Of a stretch of 64,000 nt of DNA, positions 1-8,708 are shown piece after piece; positions within the stretch are counted from its first letter, which is position 1; each line of letters begins with the position of its first letter. Under the pieces are notes generated by a model. The model saw only the letters and a list, made by a program, of their open reading frames with translations. It had not been told where the DNA came from and made no database searches. The position numbers were made by a program, and so were the translations under genes. The stretch is from UBA6022 sp038319685 (GTDB lineage: Bacteria > Patescibacteriota > Saccharimonadia > Saccharimonadales > Saccharimonadaceae). The stretch covers positions 1-64,000 of the forward strand of contig JBBQDN010000003.1 of NCBI GenBank assembly GCA_038319685.1, read 5' to 3'.

Positions 1-91
1 CCCGAGCAATGTCTCGATCCGAGTAACCTTTGCGGTGCAGGATCTCTATCTCGCTTCGCTCGGCATCTGTGAGCTTTGGTGCTTTCTTCAT
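1..91 (-). CDS. IS30-like transposase, N-terminal fragment (runs off window)
   Basis: The minus strand reads from an ATG at 89-91 to the window edge and gives about 30 residues (begins MKKAPKLTDAERSEIEI, then RKGYSDRDIAR). This is the helix-turn-helix start typical of IS30-family transposases, which bind their terminal repeats through this domain. Only the start is visible, so intactness cannot be judged. It is divergent from the unknown gene at 145. The family call rests on a short match. Confidence 0.6.
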   Translation of the reverse strand, partial: MKKAPKLTDAERSEIEILHRKGYSDRDIAR

Positions 92-144
92 GGTAATTAT
101 TGTCTAGCATGGGTGTCCTGATTCAAAACGGAATGGAGGAGGAG

Positions 145-1269
145 ATGAATTTTCACCTACCACATGCACAGTTTGGCGAGCTTGTAGCTGACTATGTTGC
201 ACCGCGCGGCATGGATTTACCATCACGACCCGAATTCGAAGCTACCCTCGGTGCTGTATTTGAAGAGATGCGACAACACGACCAAGCGACCAACGATATA
301 GTTGTAGAGCATATAAACGCATGTGATGACTGGTCAGTTCGGACTAGACAAGGGCGTTCAAATAACCACTACCTGATCGATACGTACATTACTGGACGAG
401 ATGGCGATATAACGTACATTGAAATAGACCATGCATTTACTCGACAACCAGACGAGTCCGACTGGACATACGCCAATCCTCAGGACGAGTCTATCCGCCA
501 ACTTATGCAGGATGGCTTGCCAAGGCTATGCCCGGGTGAGGAAATTAGCCAACAAGATGTAACTGACTTTGTTGTGAGTCGGGCAAAATACGCCCGAATC
601 CGACATTTTACTCCTGAAGCAATAGCTCGTCTGCGGGAACATGCCGTTGATGATGCCGATATTATTGAAATATTGCGTCTGGAATACCGGTTAAAGCCAG
701 TTATTGAAATGACACTGTGCGGTAACGGCGCCATTATACCGATTGAAGACCCGGACCCGAACTGGATGCACGGTTTACTCAACGATCATATTATTAACTC
801 AGTCGTTATACTAAAGGGAGAGGTAGAGGGTGAGAGCGTGGCCGAGCATATAACCTCCGCCCAGTCTAAAGCGGCGAACGAAATCGTCGAAGATGCCACG
901 CACGGCAACGAATATCTTGAGCTGTACAATCAGATCCGTCACAATACAAAACTTTCCGACTCCGAGCGCACCAAAATCTCAGCCCGCATGCGTGAAATTA
1001 TGGACGTCAGTGGCCACCCCGAAGCGCATATTGAAGAGTGGTGGTACGTCATGCCGGCTCAAATAGATGGTCTACGAGAAATCAGAGAAAATGGCTATGA
1101 TGTCTGGGACGAGCACGTACTTGATGCGTTGCGTCGGCACCTCGCTGATTTAGGTCTGTATTTATATGAGCGAGAGATAAGTGCGCGAGCGGCTACGGCA
1201 CAAGCGGTGTGGAATGCGCAGCTGGGCGCCGCCATAGACGTAAAGCAACTATATAACACGGGACAATAA
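145..1269 (+). CDS. Hypothetical protein, 374 aa
   Basis: I do not recognise a family. The protein is soluble-looking and acidic, with no signal peptide or membrane segment, and is rich in Asp, Glu and His. The start at 145 is chosen because a purine-rich GGAGGAGG run lies just upstream (135-144); an in-frame upstream start at 100 would bury it. It is divergent from an IS30-like transposase, so it may be accessory cargo or simply the gene beside an insertion. An inverted repeat with a T-run follows at 1299-1333. No function is proposed. Confidence 0.6.
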   Translation: MNFHLPHAQFGELVADYVAPRGMDLPSRPEFEATLGAVFEEMRQHDQATNDIVVEHINACDDWSVRTRQGRSNNHYLIDTYITGRDGDITYIEIDHAFTRQPDESDWTYANPQDESIRQLMQDGLPRLCPGEEISQQDVTDFVVSRAKYARIRHFTPEAIARLREHAVDDADIIEILRLEYRLKPVIEMTLCGNGAIIPIEDPDPNWMHGLLNDHIINSVVILKGEVEGESVAEHITSAQSKAANEIVEDATHGNEYLELYNQIRHNTKLSDSERTKISARMREIMDVSGHPEAHIEEWWYVMPAQIDGLREIRENGYDVWDEHVLDALRRHLADLGLYLYEREISARAATAQAVWNAQLGAAIDVKQLYNTGQ

Positions 1270-1298
1270 GTTTCAGTAGGTTCTGTAATTCCGGACTA

Positions 1299-1333
1299 TA
1301 GAAAAGTTTAGTCGTCTTGACTAATTTTTTCTA
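1299..1333 (+). terminator. Stem-loop with T-run after the 374-aa gene
   Basis: Outer arms TAGAAAA and TTTTCTA enclose an inner TAGTC / GACTA stem. The 3' side has six T residues. It fits an intrinsic terminator for the gene ending at 1269. Confidence 0.55.
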
Positions 1334-1419
1334 CGGTGCGGATTATTACTAGCTTTCAAAGTACTTCATGGCAGGCAACACCCCAGCACTAAAACAAGAT
1401 ATTTAGTATAATAATACTT

Positions 1420-2058
1420 GTGGCTAAATATAAATCATCACTCAAAAAAATTGCAAAAACACTGAAGAAATATAAATTTTCTGCAGCGCTAGGCACGATT
1501 TCTATCAGCCTGATTTTTCTTTATACTATACATATGCACGATAACCGTCTGAGTGTCGATCAAAAAACATACGGCCCACTCCTAGGCTTGATCGCTGACG
1601 TCGAAAGTAAGGGTAACTATAATGCGTATTTTGGCAATGCGGCTAATTCATCCATCAATTTTACCACCATGACTATTGGTCAGGTACTGGACTGGCAAAC
1701 GAAATTTATTAACCAAGGCAACCCGAGTAGTGCAGTGGGCAGATATCAGATCGTCAATACGACACTTTCTGGATTAGTCTATCAGCATGCCATCAATAGG
1801 GACGAATTGTATGACCAGAAAATGCAGGATAAACTGGCGGTAAAACTACTGGAGCGACGCGGCAGTATCGCCTATGTAAACGACGAGTTAACTCGTGATC
1901 AATTTGCGGCTAACCTTGCCAAAGAGTGGGCGTCATTACCAAAAGTCGTCGGGGACAACCCGAACGATAGTTATTATCAGGCAGACGGATTGAATAAATC
2001 CTTGGTTAACGTACGTGACGTACTGAATGCGATAGAGCCAATAAAGTCAGCAAGATAG
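1420..2058 (+). CDS. Membrane-anchored lysozyme-like (GH104-type) muramidase
   Basis: The 212-aa protein has a lysine-rich cytoplasmic start, one membrane segment (about residues 23-40) and an extracellular lysozyme-like domain. LLGLIADVESKGNYNAYFGN carries the likely catalytic Glu after a helix. FTTMTIGQVLDWQ and SSAVGRYQI are hallmarks of phage-endolysin / GH104-like lytic enzymes that cleave the glycan of peptidoglycan. The start is GTG at 1420, placed 7 nt after a TATAAT at 1407-1412, so a leaderless mRNA is likely. It may remodel the cell's own wall or act on a neighbouring cell. The fold call is from motifs; the substrate is inference. Confidence 0.7.
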   Translation: MAKYKSSLKKIAKTLKKYKFSAALGTISISLIFLYTIHMHDNRLSVDQKTYGPLLGLIADVESKGNYNAYFGNAANSSINFTTMTIGQVLDWQTKFINQGNPSSAVGRYQIVNTTLSGLVYQHAINRDELYDQKMQDKLAVKLLERRGSIAYVNDELTRDQFAANLAKEWASLPKVVGDNPNDSYYQADGLNKSLVNVRDVLNAIEPIKSAR

Positions 2059-2369
2059 CTGGATTTAGAAAATTAACTCTAAGCGCTAGCACTCAGTTTC
2101 TTCACTCGTGCAGTTTTGAAATAGCAATATTTTTCAACGGCAATGACAAAGTCGACTTATTGTAAGGTCAATTGTCCCAAAGCTTTGGAACAAGTTACGA
2201 CCTTAGCTGAAAAAATGAAATAACAGTGTTCAGTTAGAGCAGATGTTCGGGCAATGGACTTTAGGATTAGTATTATTATTGATGTAAAAAACTCTATTTT
2301 ATTGCAATGTATCTTTTTTTAGGATAGTCTAGGTTGGTATGTAAACTAGGTGTCTAGGAGGTAATAACC
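2059..2369. other. Long intergenic leader with a stem-loop
   Basis: No gene is seen in these 311 bases. A hairpin at 2164-2204 has outer arms AAGGTC / GACCTT and an inner near-palindrome around CCAAAGCTTTGG. AT-rich sequence then leads to the strong AGGAGG ribosome site of the beta-helix gene. It could be a promoter and 5' leader; I match it to no known riboswitch. Confidence 0.4.
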
Positions 2370-4739
2370 ATGGGTAAATTTCGTATGTCCGTAAAATCAG
2401 GCACTGTCGCACTGGCGTTGACTTTAATTGTTGGTACTGTAGTTGTGATGAGTGGCTCGATGATGTCAGTCAGTATTAATAGTTTGGCGAATATTCAGAG
2501 TACGCAGAATCAAGCTGTACCCCTCGTCGGTAGTGTCACGAATGCAAAGTTCTCGCTTGCTCAACCAGCAGCACAGGCGGCCGTTACAGACACGACACGT
2601 CCTAATGGTAAAGTTATTGTTCCAACCGCCAATGCGATTGTGCATAACACAATTACCGTCACTGTCCATGCTACGGATAACGTTGCACCAACCAAGGTTG
2701 TATTTTATCTCGATCCAGGTAGCGTGAAGCCTGTTTTCGGCACTAGTACGACGAACAGCAATGGTGACTTTAGCGTACAGTTCGACACGACTAAGGCACC
2801 GAACGGTGCTCATAACCTAGCCGCTATAACGTACGACGCAGCCGGTAATAACCGAGGTTCTTCTTCGACACCGATTACGATCGATAATCAGACAGTCACT
2901 GATCCAACGTCACCGTTTAATCTCGATGATACTGGTAAAACTATTCCTGACACTAATTACGCCATTCCGGCCGATGCAATCTTTATGGCCACCACCGGCA
3001 ACGACAGTAATGATGGTACGCAAACAGCGCCGGTTAAGACGCTTAATGCTGCCATCGATATGGCTCCCGCTGGCGGAACTATTGTTGTCCGTGGCGGCGT
3101 TTATCGCGATACTTACCACCAGCCTAATAAGCCCTACTATTACAAGATTATTTCTAAAAAACTAACGTATCAGGCATATCCGCACGAACAGGCTTGGTTT
3201 GACGGGACAGATGCTCAGGCTACCGATAGCTGGACGAGTGACGGAATTGGTCACTGGTACAAGGCCTGGGATACGCCTCAGTTCTGTAATGGTGCTTATT
3301 ACGATTTTCTTTATGGTAACCAATCAAAATCTCCAAATAACCTTACGAGTGCTTCTGGCAAAACCTACGCCTCGAACACCGGACCATGTGCTCACTGGGA
3401 CGTCAATAGCGCACCCGAGTTTCCATCCGCTACTGACCCACAACTAGCCTATATTGACGGCCAACGTCAGGATGAAGTTGCTAGTTTGAGTGGTACGACG
3501 TCTGGTAAGTTTTATTATGATCAGGTTAACAAACGTATCTATATTGCAACTAACCCAAGTGGCCATACCGTCGAACTCGCTACGCGACCGAGTGCATTGG
3601 TTATTGGCGCTAGTGGCACACAGATCAAGGGATTAGGGTTCCGTCGTTATGCGACGAACGAGTATTCTAACCTAACTAATAGTGCCGTATATATGGGTGG
3701 AACTGACTTCCTGGTACAAGACGCAGTCTTTACTGAAAATGCTGCCGGTGGTCTATCTATGGCACCACAGGGAAGCACTATGAATCACGTGACCTCTGTT
3801 AATAATGGTTTTTCAAGTTCAGGCGGTAATGGCCACTCCGAAGGAGGCCTCGCCGATAACGTTCAGATTCTCAATAACCTTATCAGCAACAACAACACCG
3901 AGCATTTTGACCTGCACTGTAGTATATCGTGCGGTCAGGCTGGCATGAAAATGGCACACATGCAGGGCTTCACGGTTAAAAACAATATATTCAAGAATAA
4001 TGAGGGCAGTGGTTTCTGGTGTGATGAAAATTGTACTGGTGCGGTCATCGTTAAAAACTTGTTTATGAACAATACTTCGTCAGGTGTTTTCTACGAAGTA
4101 TCGAGTGACGGTATTATCGCTTCAAATCTACTTATTAACAATGGCCCAGCCGGTTATGGTATACGAGTTGGATCTGCTACGACGAAAGTGTACAACAATA
4201 CTATTATCACTAACAAGGCCTACGGCGGTATATGGGTATATGACGACAGTCGGAATGCAGGCGATACCCGTGGTTCAAAAATTGGGCCAAATACCACAGG
4301 TGTTGATGTCGTCAATAATGTCACGTATAACAACGTCGGTACGGTTAGTAGCCTGAGTGCGAATGGAGGAACCATTGGTGGTGGTAATACGCAGCCGGAT
4401 CAGTTTTTTAATACTATCGACTACAATGCTTACTATCGCCAGAATGGCACAAGTTCTTATGCGCTTGTACGCTGGCAACCAAAGGGTATTGCTGAGACCA
4501 GGTGGAAAACGGATGCTGCATTCTACGCCGCCAAAGGCTTTGACCAGCACGGTATCGATGTCACAAGTGGTGGCGATCCATTCTTCGTCGATCTTATAAA
4601 TGGCAACTACACCCTTCGTGCCGACAGTGCGGCGTACCAAAGCGGTACAGCACTTCCGTCTGATGTCGCCAGCGCTATAGGCGTTAGTCCAGCTGCAGGG
4701 CAAAACAGGGGTGCATTTACATGGCCAGGCAAGCAATAA
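2370..4739 (+). CDS. Large secreted parallel beta-helix protein with Ig-like domain
   Basis: The 789-aa protein starts with a signal peptide or membrane anchor (about residues 8-32). An Ig-like domain follows (about 75-175, with the DNVAPTKVVFYLD and APNGAHNLAAITYDAAGN patterns usual for bacterial Ig repeats). Then comes a DUF1565-type opening (GNDSNDGTQTAPVKTLNAAI, then GGTIVVRGGVYRD) and a long right-handed beta-helix with repeated N-rich rungs (about 400-680). Such helices bind or cleave surface polysaccharide. I see no clear polysaccharide lyase active site, so enzyme and adhesin are both possible. Cys pairs in the helix (around 515-555) may form disulfides. The AGGAGG site just upstream fixes the ATG at 2370. 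Confidence 0.8.
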   Translation: MGKFRMSVKSGTVALALTLIVGTVVVMSGSMMSVSINSLANIQSTQNQAVPLVGSVTNAKFSLAQPAAQAAVTDTTRPNGKVIVPTANAIVHNTITVTVHATDNVAPTKVVFYLDPGSVKPVFGTSTTNSNGDFSVQFDTTKAPNGAHNLAAITYDAAGNNRGSSSTPITIDNQTVTDPTSPFNLDDTGKTIPDTNYAIPADAIFMATTGNDSNDGTQTAPVKTLNAAIDMAPAGGTIVVRGGVYRDTYHQPNKPYYYKIISKKLTYQAYPHEQAWFDGTDAQATDSWTSDGIGHWYKAWDTPQFCNGAYYDFLYGNQSKSPNNLTSASGKTYASNTGPCAHWDVNSAPEFPSATDPQLAYIDGQRQDEVASLSGTTSGKFYYDQVNKRIYIATNPSGHTVELATRPSALVIGASGTQIKGLGFRRYATNEYSNLTNSAVYMGGTDFLVQDAVFTENAAGGLSMAPQGSTMNHVTSVNNGFSSSGGNGHSEGGLADNVQILNNLISNNNTEHFDLHCSISCGQAGMKMAHMQGFTVKNNIFKNNEGSGFWCDENCTGAVIVKNLFMNNTSSGVFYEVSSDGIIASNLLINNGPAGYGIRVGSATTKVYNNTIITNKAYGGIWVYDDSRNAGDTRGSKIGPNTTGVDVVNNVTYNNVGTVSSLSANGGTIGGGNTQPDQFFNTIDYNAYYRQNGTSSYALVRWQPKGIAETRWKTDAAFYAAKGFDQHGIDVTSGGDPFFVDLINGNYTLRADSAAYQSGTALPSDVASAIGVSPAAGQNRGAFTWPGKQ

Positions 4740-4814
4740 AACTGTAAATAACCATTTTGTCACCCCGTCCATGTTTTTTATGAACTTAGCCAGGACGCGA
4801 TGTATAATAGTGGC

Positions 4815-5606
4815 ATGCAGAAAAAATCACTTCTTCCACTTCTTAATTCAACCGTGGCATTTATCCTAGCGATGATGCTCATCACAACTCTTCACGAACT
4901 AGCACATCTCACCGCTGCGCTCATACTTGGTCATTCGGCAATAATATATGACATGGCTGTCGATCCCATAGGTGATATTTCAACCATGCATGCAGTTATT
5001 ATCGCCGGTGTTGGGCCTTTATTTAGTCTTGTCAGTGGATTTCTCATTATCCGGTTCGTTAAGGTAAGATCAATACGAAGTGATTTTGGAAAACTACTTG
5101 CCATTTGGATAGGATTTCTCAGTGCCGTTACAGGATTTAATTATTGCATCGTCGCGCCAATTGTATCAGGTGGCGACACAGGACAGGTACTGTCATTATT
5201 GCATGCGCACTGGATAATTTACGCAGTCGTATTTGCGTTTGGCTGTTTTGGTACATACGTATTACTGCCGCGGCTTTTTTCAAAAAAACTTAGTTTTCTT
5301 GCCCATGATAAGCGCAGCTTTTTTCAGCTGGGTATGTTCCCATGGCTTTACGGCACGGCATCGTTGCTTGTTATTTATGCACTTGCTAGCTTAATGACAG
5401 CATCGTTACCATTGTTTGTGACTATTTTTGGCCTTAGTGGAGTAGCAGCGATTGGTATATTTGTCCCGATCGCCAGATATAACGTCAATCAAACACTATC
5501 CGAAATGCAGACACCAAAATTCGGATATCCAAAAATCGGCATTATCGTTACGGTTATCGTGGCGATTTTTGTGATCTTTGGCATGTCACAAGGCTTTCGT
5601 TTTTAG
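4815..5606 (+). CDS. HExxH membrane protein, M50-like peptidase family
   Basis: The 263-aa polytopic protein has about six membrane segments. TTLHELAHL near residue 30 gives an intramembrane HExxH zinc motif, as in site-2 protease (M50) and related membrane peptidases. A second conserved motif (the NPDG type) is not evident, though GGDTGQ around residue 120 might play that role, so the peptidase activity is uncertain. A TATAAT at 4803-4808 lies 6 nt before the ATG at 4815, so this start is preferred to the in-frame ATG at 4800, which overlaps the -10 box. Confidence 0.6.
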   Translation: MQKKSLLPLLNSTVAFILAMMLITTLHELAHLTAALILGHSAIIYDMAVDPIGDISTMHAVIIAGVGPLFSLVSGFLIIRFVKVRSIRSDFGKLLAIWIGFLSAVTGFNYCIVAPIVSGGDTGQVLSLLHAHWIIYAVVFAFGCFGTYVLLPRLFSKKLSFLAHDKRSFFQLGMFPWLYGTASLLVIYALASLMTASLPLFVTIFGLSGVAAIGIFVPIARYNVNQTLSEMQTPKFGYPKIGIIVTVIVAIFVIFGMSQGFRF

Positions 5607-5701
5607 GTAAACGGACGCACCGAAAAAAGAGTTCTTCTGCAAAATAATAACGTTATTCCTAATCATGCTAATGAATATTCCAAGATTCTTGATAATCAAT
5701 A

Positions 5702-6151
5702 TCAAGAATAAGGTGTTTGTTTCTTGAAAATTACGTCAACAAGCATCTGTTTGTCATACGAAGGATGAAGTTCTTGTTTTAGAAACTCATCTTTTGAAAA
5801 CCACTGCCACTTTGAAACATGTTCAGTGTTCTTGAGTGATTCTTCTGGTACTGAAGCCTTGAAAAAGAGATTCATGCGCGGGACTGCGTTGACGACAGCG
5901 CCAATAGTGTAATGGATGACTTGAAAGTCAGACACTATTTCATCCCCGGGTACCCCGAGCTCTTCCTCTACTTCGCGGATGACTGTCGATTCAATCGTCT
6001 CTCCATGATCAACACCTCCTCCTGGAATCGCCCACCAGTCATCCGAGGCTTCTTTGACGAGCAAGACCTTGTCGTCTTGCATAATGAAAACTCTAGCAGC
6101 GACACGGTACAGGCAATCATCAATTTCATTTAATCGTGGGTCTATATTCAT
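5702..6151 (-). CDS. Nudix hydrolase
   Basis: The 149-aa protein has an intact Nudix box (GGVDHGE, seven residues, then REVEEELGV) at about residues 46-68, following the WWAIPGGG strand. Family members hydrolyse nucleoside diphosphates linked to another group and need Mg2+ bound by the box glutamates. The substrate cannot be told from sequence. It is a lone minus-strand gene. A TACGAT hexamer 6 nt upstream of the ATG suggests a leaderless transcript. Confidence 0.85.
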   Translation of the reverse strand: MNIDPRLNEIDDCLYRVAARVFIMQDDKVLLVKEASDDWWAIPGGGVDHGETIESTVIREVEEELGVPGDEIVSDFQVIHYTIGAVVNAVPRMNLFFKASVPEESLKNTEHVSKWQWFSKDEFLKQELHPSYDKQMLVDVIFKKQTPYS

Positions 6152-6334
6152 TATTCTATCGTAACAGTTATTATGAGATCGGTTAACAATGGGCGACGAA
6201 GATGTTAGATGTTCATTTCACGGATGGAATTGCTATAGCAAATAGACTTTGGCTTAGGAAAGAAATTTTCAAACAAGATCAATCATACTCTGGCTAGATC
6301 GGTATTCCTTTTCTCGTAATGCTACAATAACTAT

Positions 6335-6817
6335 ATGCAAAAATCGCTCAGTCAGTATTTTTCACTATCAGATTTTCGTATGAGAAATGCGACGAGTGAT
6401 GATATCATGCCTCTCGTCGCTATTATTAATACTGCTTATTCGTACCAAGATAACGCAAAAGGTGCACCAAGGACCAACGAGAAACATTTATCGGACCGCA
6501 TGAATGAAGTGTATTTCTATGTCGTCGAGCACAGGGACAAGATAGTTGGCTGCGTGTATGTCGAGCCGGTAGGATCATCACTTCATTTCGGGTTACTGAC
6601 TGTGACGCCTGAATATCGTGGCAAAAAAGTCGGATCGTCAATAATGTATGCCATCGAACTATTTGCGCGTGCCAATAGCTATGATGCAATAAGCCTTGAG
6701 TATATGTCGCTCGCGCCGTGGCTCAAAAATTACTATGAAAAACATGGATTCAAAGAAACCGGCGAGACAATAAGATGGGGAACAATCACGCTTGTTCGTA
6801 TGACGAAGAATGTGTAG
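6335..6817 (+). CDS. GNAT-family N-acetyltransferase
   Basis: The 160-aa protein shows the GNAT core. LLTVTPEYRGKKVGSSIM is the acetyl-CoA pyrophosphate loop (R/Q-x-x-G-x-G/S type) at about residues 88-105, and WLKNYYEKHGFKETGET is the C-terminal alpha4-beta7 signature. It transfers an acetyl group from acetyl-CoA to an amine on an unknown substrate. TACAAT at 6323-6328 sits 6 nt before the ATG, so the transcript is probably leaderless. Confidence 0.85.
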   Translation: MQKSLSQYFSLSDFRMRNATSDDIMPLVAIINTAYSYQDNAKGAPRTNEKHLSDRMNEVYFYVVEHRDKIVGCVYVEPVGSSLHFGLLTVTPEYRGKKVGSSIMYAIELFARANSYDAISLEYMSLAPWLKNYYEKHGFKETGETIRWGTITLVRMTKNV

Positions 6818-6898
6818 GTGGGAGCGGGTTTTGATTGTTGCTTTTTGACACGATACCCTAACTTGGGAGTATGATAGAGACATAATAGGAGTATTCGA

Positions 6899-7312
6899 AT
6901 GTTAGAATTTATAGGCATAAATTTTTGGGCAGTAGCAGTTGTTTGGGTAATTTACATAGCACTCGGTGCATACTGGTATTCACCAGCTGGGTTCGCAAAA
7001 CAATGGATGAAGCACACCGGTATCGATATCATGAAAATACCAAAAGAGCAGGCAAATAAAGCGATTGGATTTGTTGCGGTCTCGGCGTTATTACAGTCGC
7101 TGACGCTTGCCGTGATTATTCATTCACTCAACGTGACGACAGCATCTAACGGCCTTGTTGTTGGCCTTGTTCTTTGGCTTGGGCTTACTGCTGCGACAAC
7201 AGTTGGGGTGACGTTATATTCACAAAGAAGTTGGAAATTCCTCTGGCTTAACAGTAGTTACTTCTTGCTTGTGATGGGTGTGGGATCTGTTGTATTCGCC
7301 ATTTGGCGATAA
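6899..7312 (+). CDS. DUF1761 family membrane protein
   Basis: The 137-aa protein has four predicted membrane segments. An N-terminal NFWAVAVVWVIYIALGAYWYSP segment and the pattern around FAKQWM match the DUF1761 family, small integral membrane proteins of unknown function. A TATGAT-like -10 and an AGGAG-like site precede the ATG. Nothing in the neighbourhood suggests a role. Confidence 0.7.
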   Translation: MLEFIGINFWAVAVVWVIYIALGAYWYSPAGFAKQWMKHTGIDIMKIPKEQANKAIGFVAVSALLQSLTLAVIIHSLNVTTASNGLVVGLVLWLGLTAATTVGVTLYSQRSWKFLWLNSSYFLLVMGVGSVVFAIWR

Positions 7313-7443
7313 TCTTTATTCATATATTGACGGATATTTTGTACCTTTGGTCGTGTTCCTATGATCACCTTTATAAAGTATTGTGTGCCTTTAGAATCTT
7401 CTGATGTGCTATGATTAAGTCATAAACGAAAGGAAACAAAAAA

Positions 7444-7686
7444 ATGAAAACAACACAAATCATCACACTCGGCGTGTCAGTGCTTGTATCAGTCGCCTGC
7501 CTACAGGCACTTATGGGAGGAACAGTTCATGCGTCGAATGATGAGTATTCTATTCCGGTTTACAAAGAACAGTGTAAAAATGGTGGATGGGTTTACTACG
7601 TCGACAATACAGGTGCTCCATTCAAAAACCAAGGACAGTGTGTTGCGTTTGTCATGCCAAAACAAGTTTTTGTCCCGACAGACTGA
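7444..7686 (+). CDS. Small secreted protein with CKNGGW...KNQGQCV motif
   Basis: The 80-aa protein has a signal peptide (about residues 1-30, cleavage likely after VHA) and a short mature domain. CKNGGWVYY and FKNQGQCVAFV place two Cys that can form one disulfide. The same CKNGGW / KNQGxCV pattern recurs in small exported proteins of actinobacteria and Patescibacteria, whose function is unknown. The ribosome site is AAAGGAAAC and a TATGAT lies near 7410. Confidence 0.65.
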   Translation: MKTTQIITLGVSVLVSVACLQALMGGTVHASNDEYSIPVYKEQCKNGGWVYYVDNTGAPFKNQGQCVAFVMPKQVFVPTD

Positions 7687-7772
7687 GCCTAGGTACATAG
7701 TACGTCAGTTGTGAAGTGATGCCCATTGCGCTAGATTGCGTAACTTTGTTATGTATGTCATACTATAGTACA

Positions 7773-8234
7773 GTGAATAGATTACTATACCATGACGCAC
7801 TGGCCGCTGTGAAAGAGAAACTAAAGATAAAATATCCTGTAAAATATGCGGAACTTCAGGCCAGGATTAGCACATTGGCACTAGCGAATTCTAATGATCG
7901 TTCTGGGCCCTACTACGCTTCTATCGAATGGCCAGCCCAAGGTGATTATTTTTCGAGTGTGAACTTGGAGTTTTGTCAGTTACCCAAAGACGAGGGCGAC
8001 ACCAATTGTCTAGAAGTAACATTTTCACGAGAGGATCCAGTCGATGCTGCCCGTGTTATAACTCTCTTGAAAATTCGTTATGCTCTTGTTGGCGTATTGC
8101 TCAGACCCGTGGACGCACATATATTCGAATCTGTAGAGGGTAAAGAGGGAAATATCACTGAGATTCCATCATCACTTGTCACTCCAGATGACGCAGCGAA
8201 TATTTTAAAGAAATTTGGGATTGTAGAAGTTTAG
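7773..8234 (+). CDS. Hypothetical protein, 153 aa
   Basis: I do not recognise this protein. It is soluble with no export signal, and mixes beta and helical segments (a Lys-rich start, a central YASIEWPAQGDYFSSVNLEF strand region, a C-terminal DDAANILKKFGIVEV helix). The frame is open from 7716, but a CATACT hexamer at 7759-7764 lies 8 nt before a GTG at 7773. By the leaderless pattern of this genome that GTG is the likely start; the choice is uncertain. Confidence 0.5.
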   Translation: MNRLLYHDALAAVKEKLKIKYPVKYAELQARISTLALANSNDRSGPYYASIEWPAQGDYFSSVNLEFCQLPKDEGDTNCLEVTFSREDPVDAARVITLLKIRYALVGVLLRPVDAHIFESVEGKEGNITEIPSSLVTPDDAANILKKFGIVEV

Positions 8235-8358
8235 TCAGTCGCGTTGACCGTATACTTTCTGACTAACCTTTCTTTCTTTATAAAAATAGCTATCACGAAA
8301 AGGGTAATTGTCTGGTAAACTATTTTAAGGTATAATTACCTAAGCGTTCGCTAGTTGT

Positions 8359-8414
8359 GGTTCTTTAGCTCATTGTCCTCGAAGAGGCATCATAAGAGTG
8401 AGTAGAGCAGGGGC
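8359..8414 (+). pseudogene. tRNA-like relic with an interrupted D-loop
   Basis: The 14 bases from 8359 match the start of the tRNA-Phe at 8469 with one change. The match breaks off in the D-loop, where 30 nt (8373-8402) stand in place of about 5. It then resumes with TAGAGCAGGGGC at 8403-8414. No anticodon arm or T-arm follows. It reads as a decayed partial copy lying about 110 bp upstream of the intact gene. Confidence 0.5.
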
Positions 8415-8468
8415 CTAAGCAACGAGTAGCCGTAAAGGCTTACAGTATGAAATAGATGTTACCAATAT

Positions 8469-8544
8469 GGCTCTTTAGCTCAGTTGGTAGAGCAGGGGCT
8501 TGAAGAGCCCTGTGTCCCCAGTTCGAGTCTGGGAGGAGCCACCA
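8469..8544 (+). tRNA. tRNA-Phe(GAA)
   Basis: The 76-nt cloverleaf has acceptor GGCTCTT / AGGAGCC, a D-arm with GCTC / GAGC, anticodon loop TTGAAGA with anticodon GAA, T-arm CCCAG / CTGGG with the TTCGAGT loop, and an encoded CCA end. The anticodon assigns phenylalanine. A hairpin beginning at the CCA is the likely terminator. Confidence 0.95.
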
Positions 8545-8583
8545 AAGAAATAACCTCATCATTTGATGGGGTTATTTCTTTGG
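8542..8583 (+). terminator. Hairpin terminator of tRNA-Phe
   Basis: Arms CCAAAGAAATAACC and GGTTATTTCTTTGG are almost fully complementary around a short CATCatttGATG core. The stem starts inside the encoded CCA, so it abuts the mature tRNA end. Confidence 0.65.
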
Positions 8584-8708
8584 TTTGGAAAAGTTTACTG
8601 TTGCCGAGAAACAAACAAGCGGAAATAGGGAGCGGAGCGACCGCCTTCTGGGAGCATGTATTCGCATATTTCCCATCCCACTCGAAATCATCTACAATGA
8701 TAAGCAAT

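Noticed and set aside
2910..4356. Several open frames on both strands inside the beta-helix gene
   Set aside because: They are shadows of a long, clearly coding gene with signal peptide and domain motifs; none has its own promoter or recognisable product.
8484..8708. N-terminal extension of the MurF-like gene through tRNA-Phe
   Set aside because: The frame stays open by chance across the tRNA and its terminator; a -10 box and ATG at 8693-8709 mark the real start.
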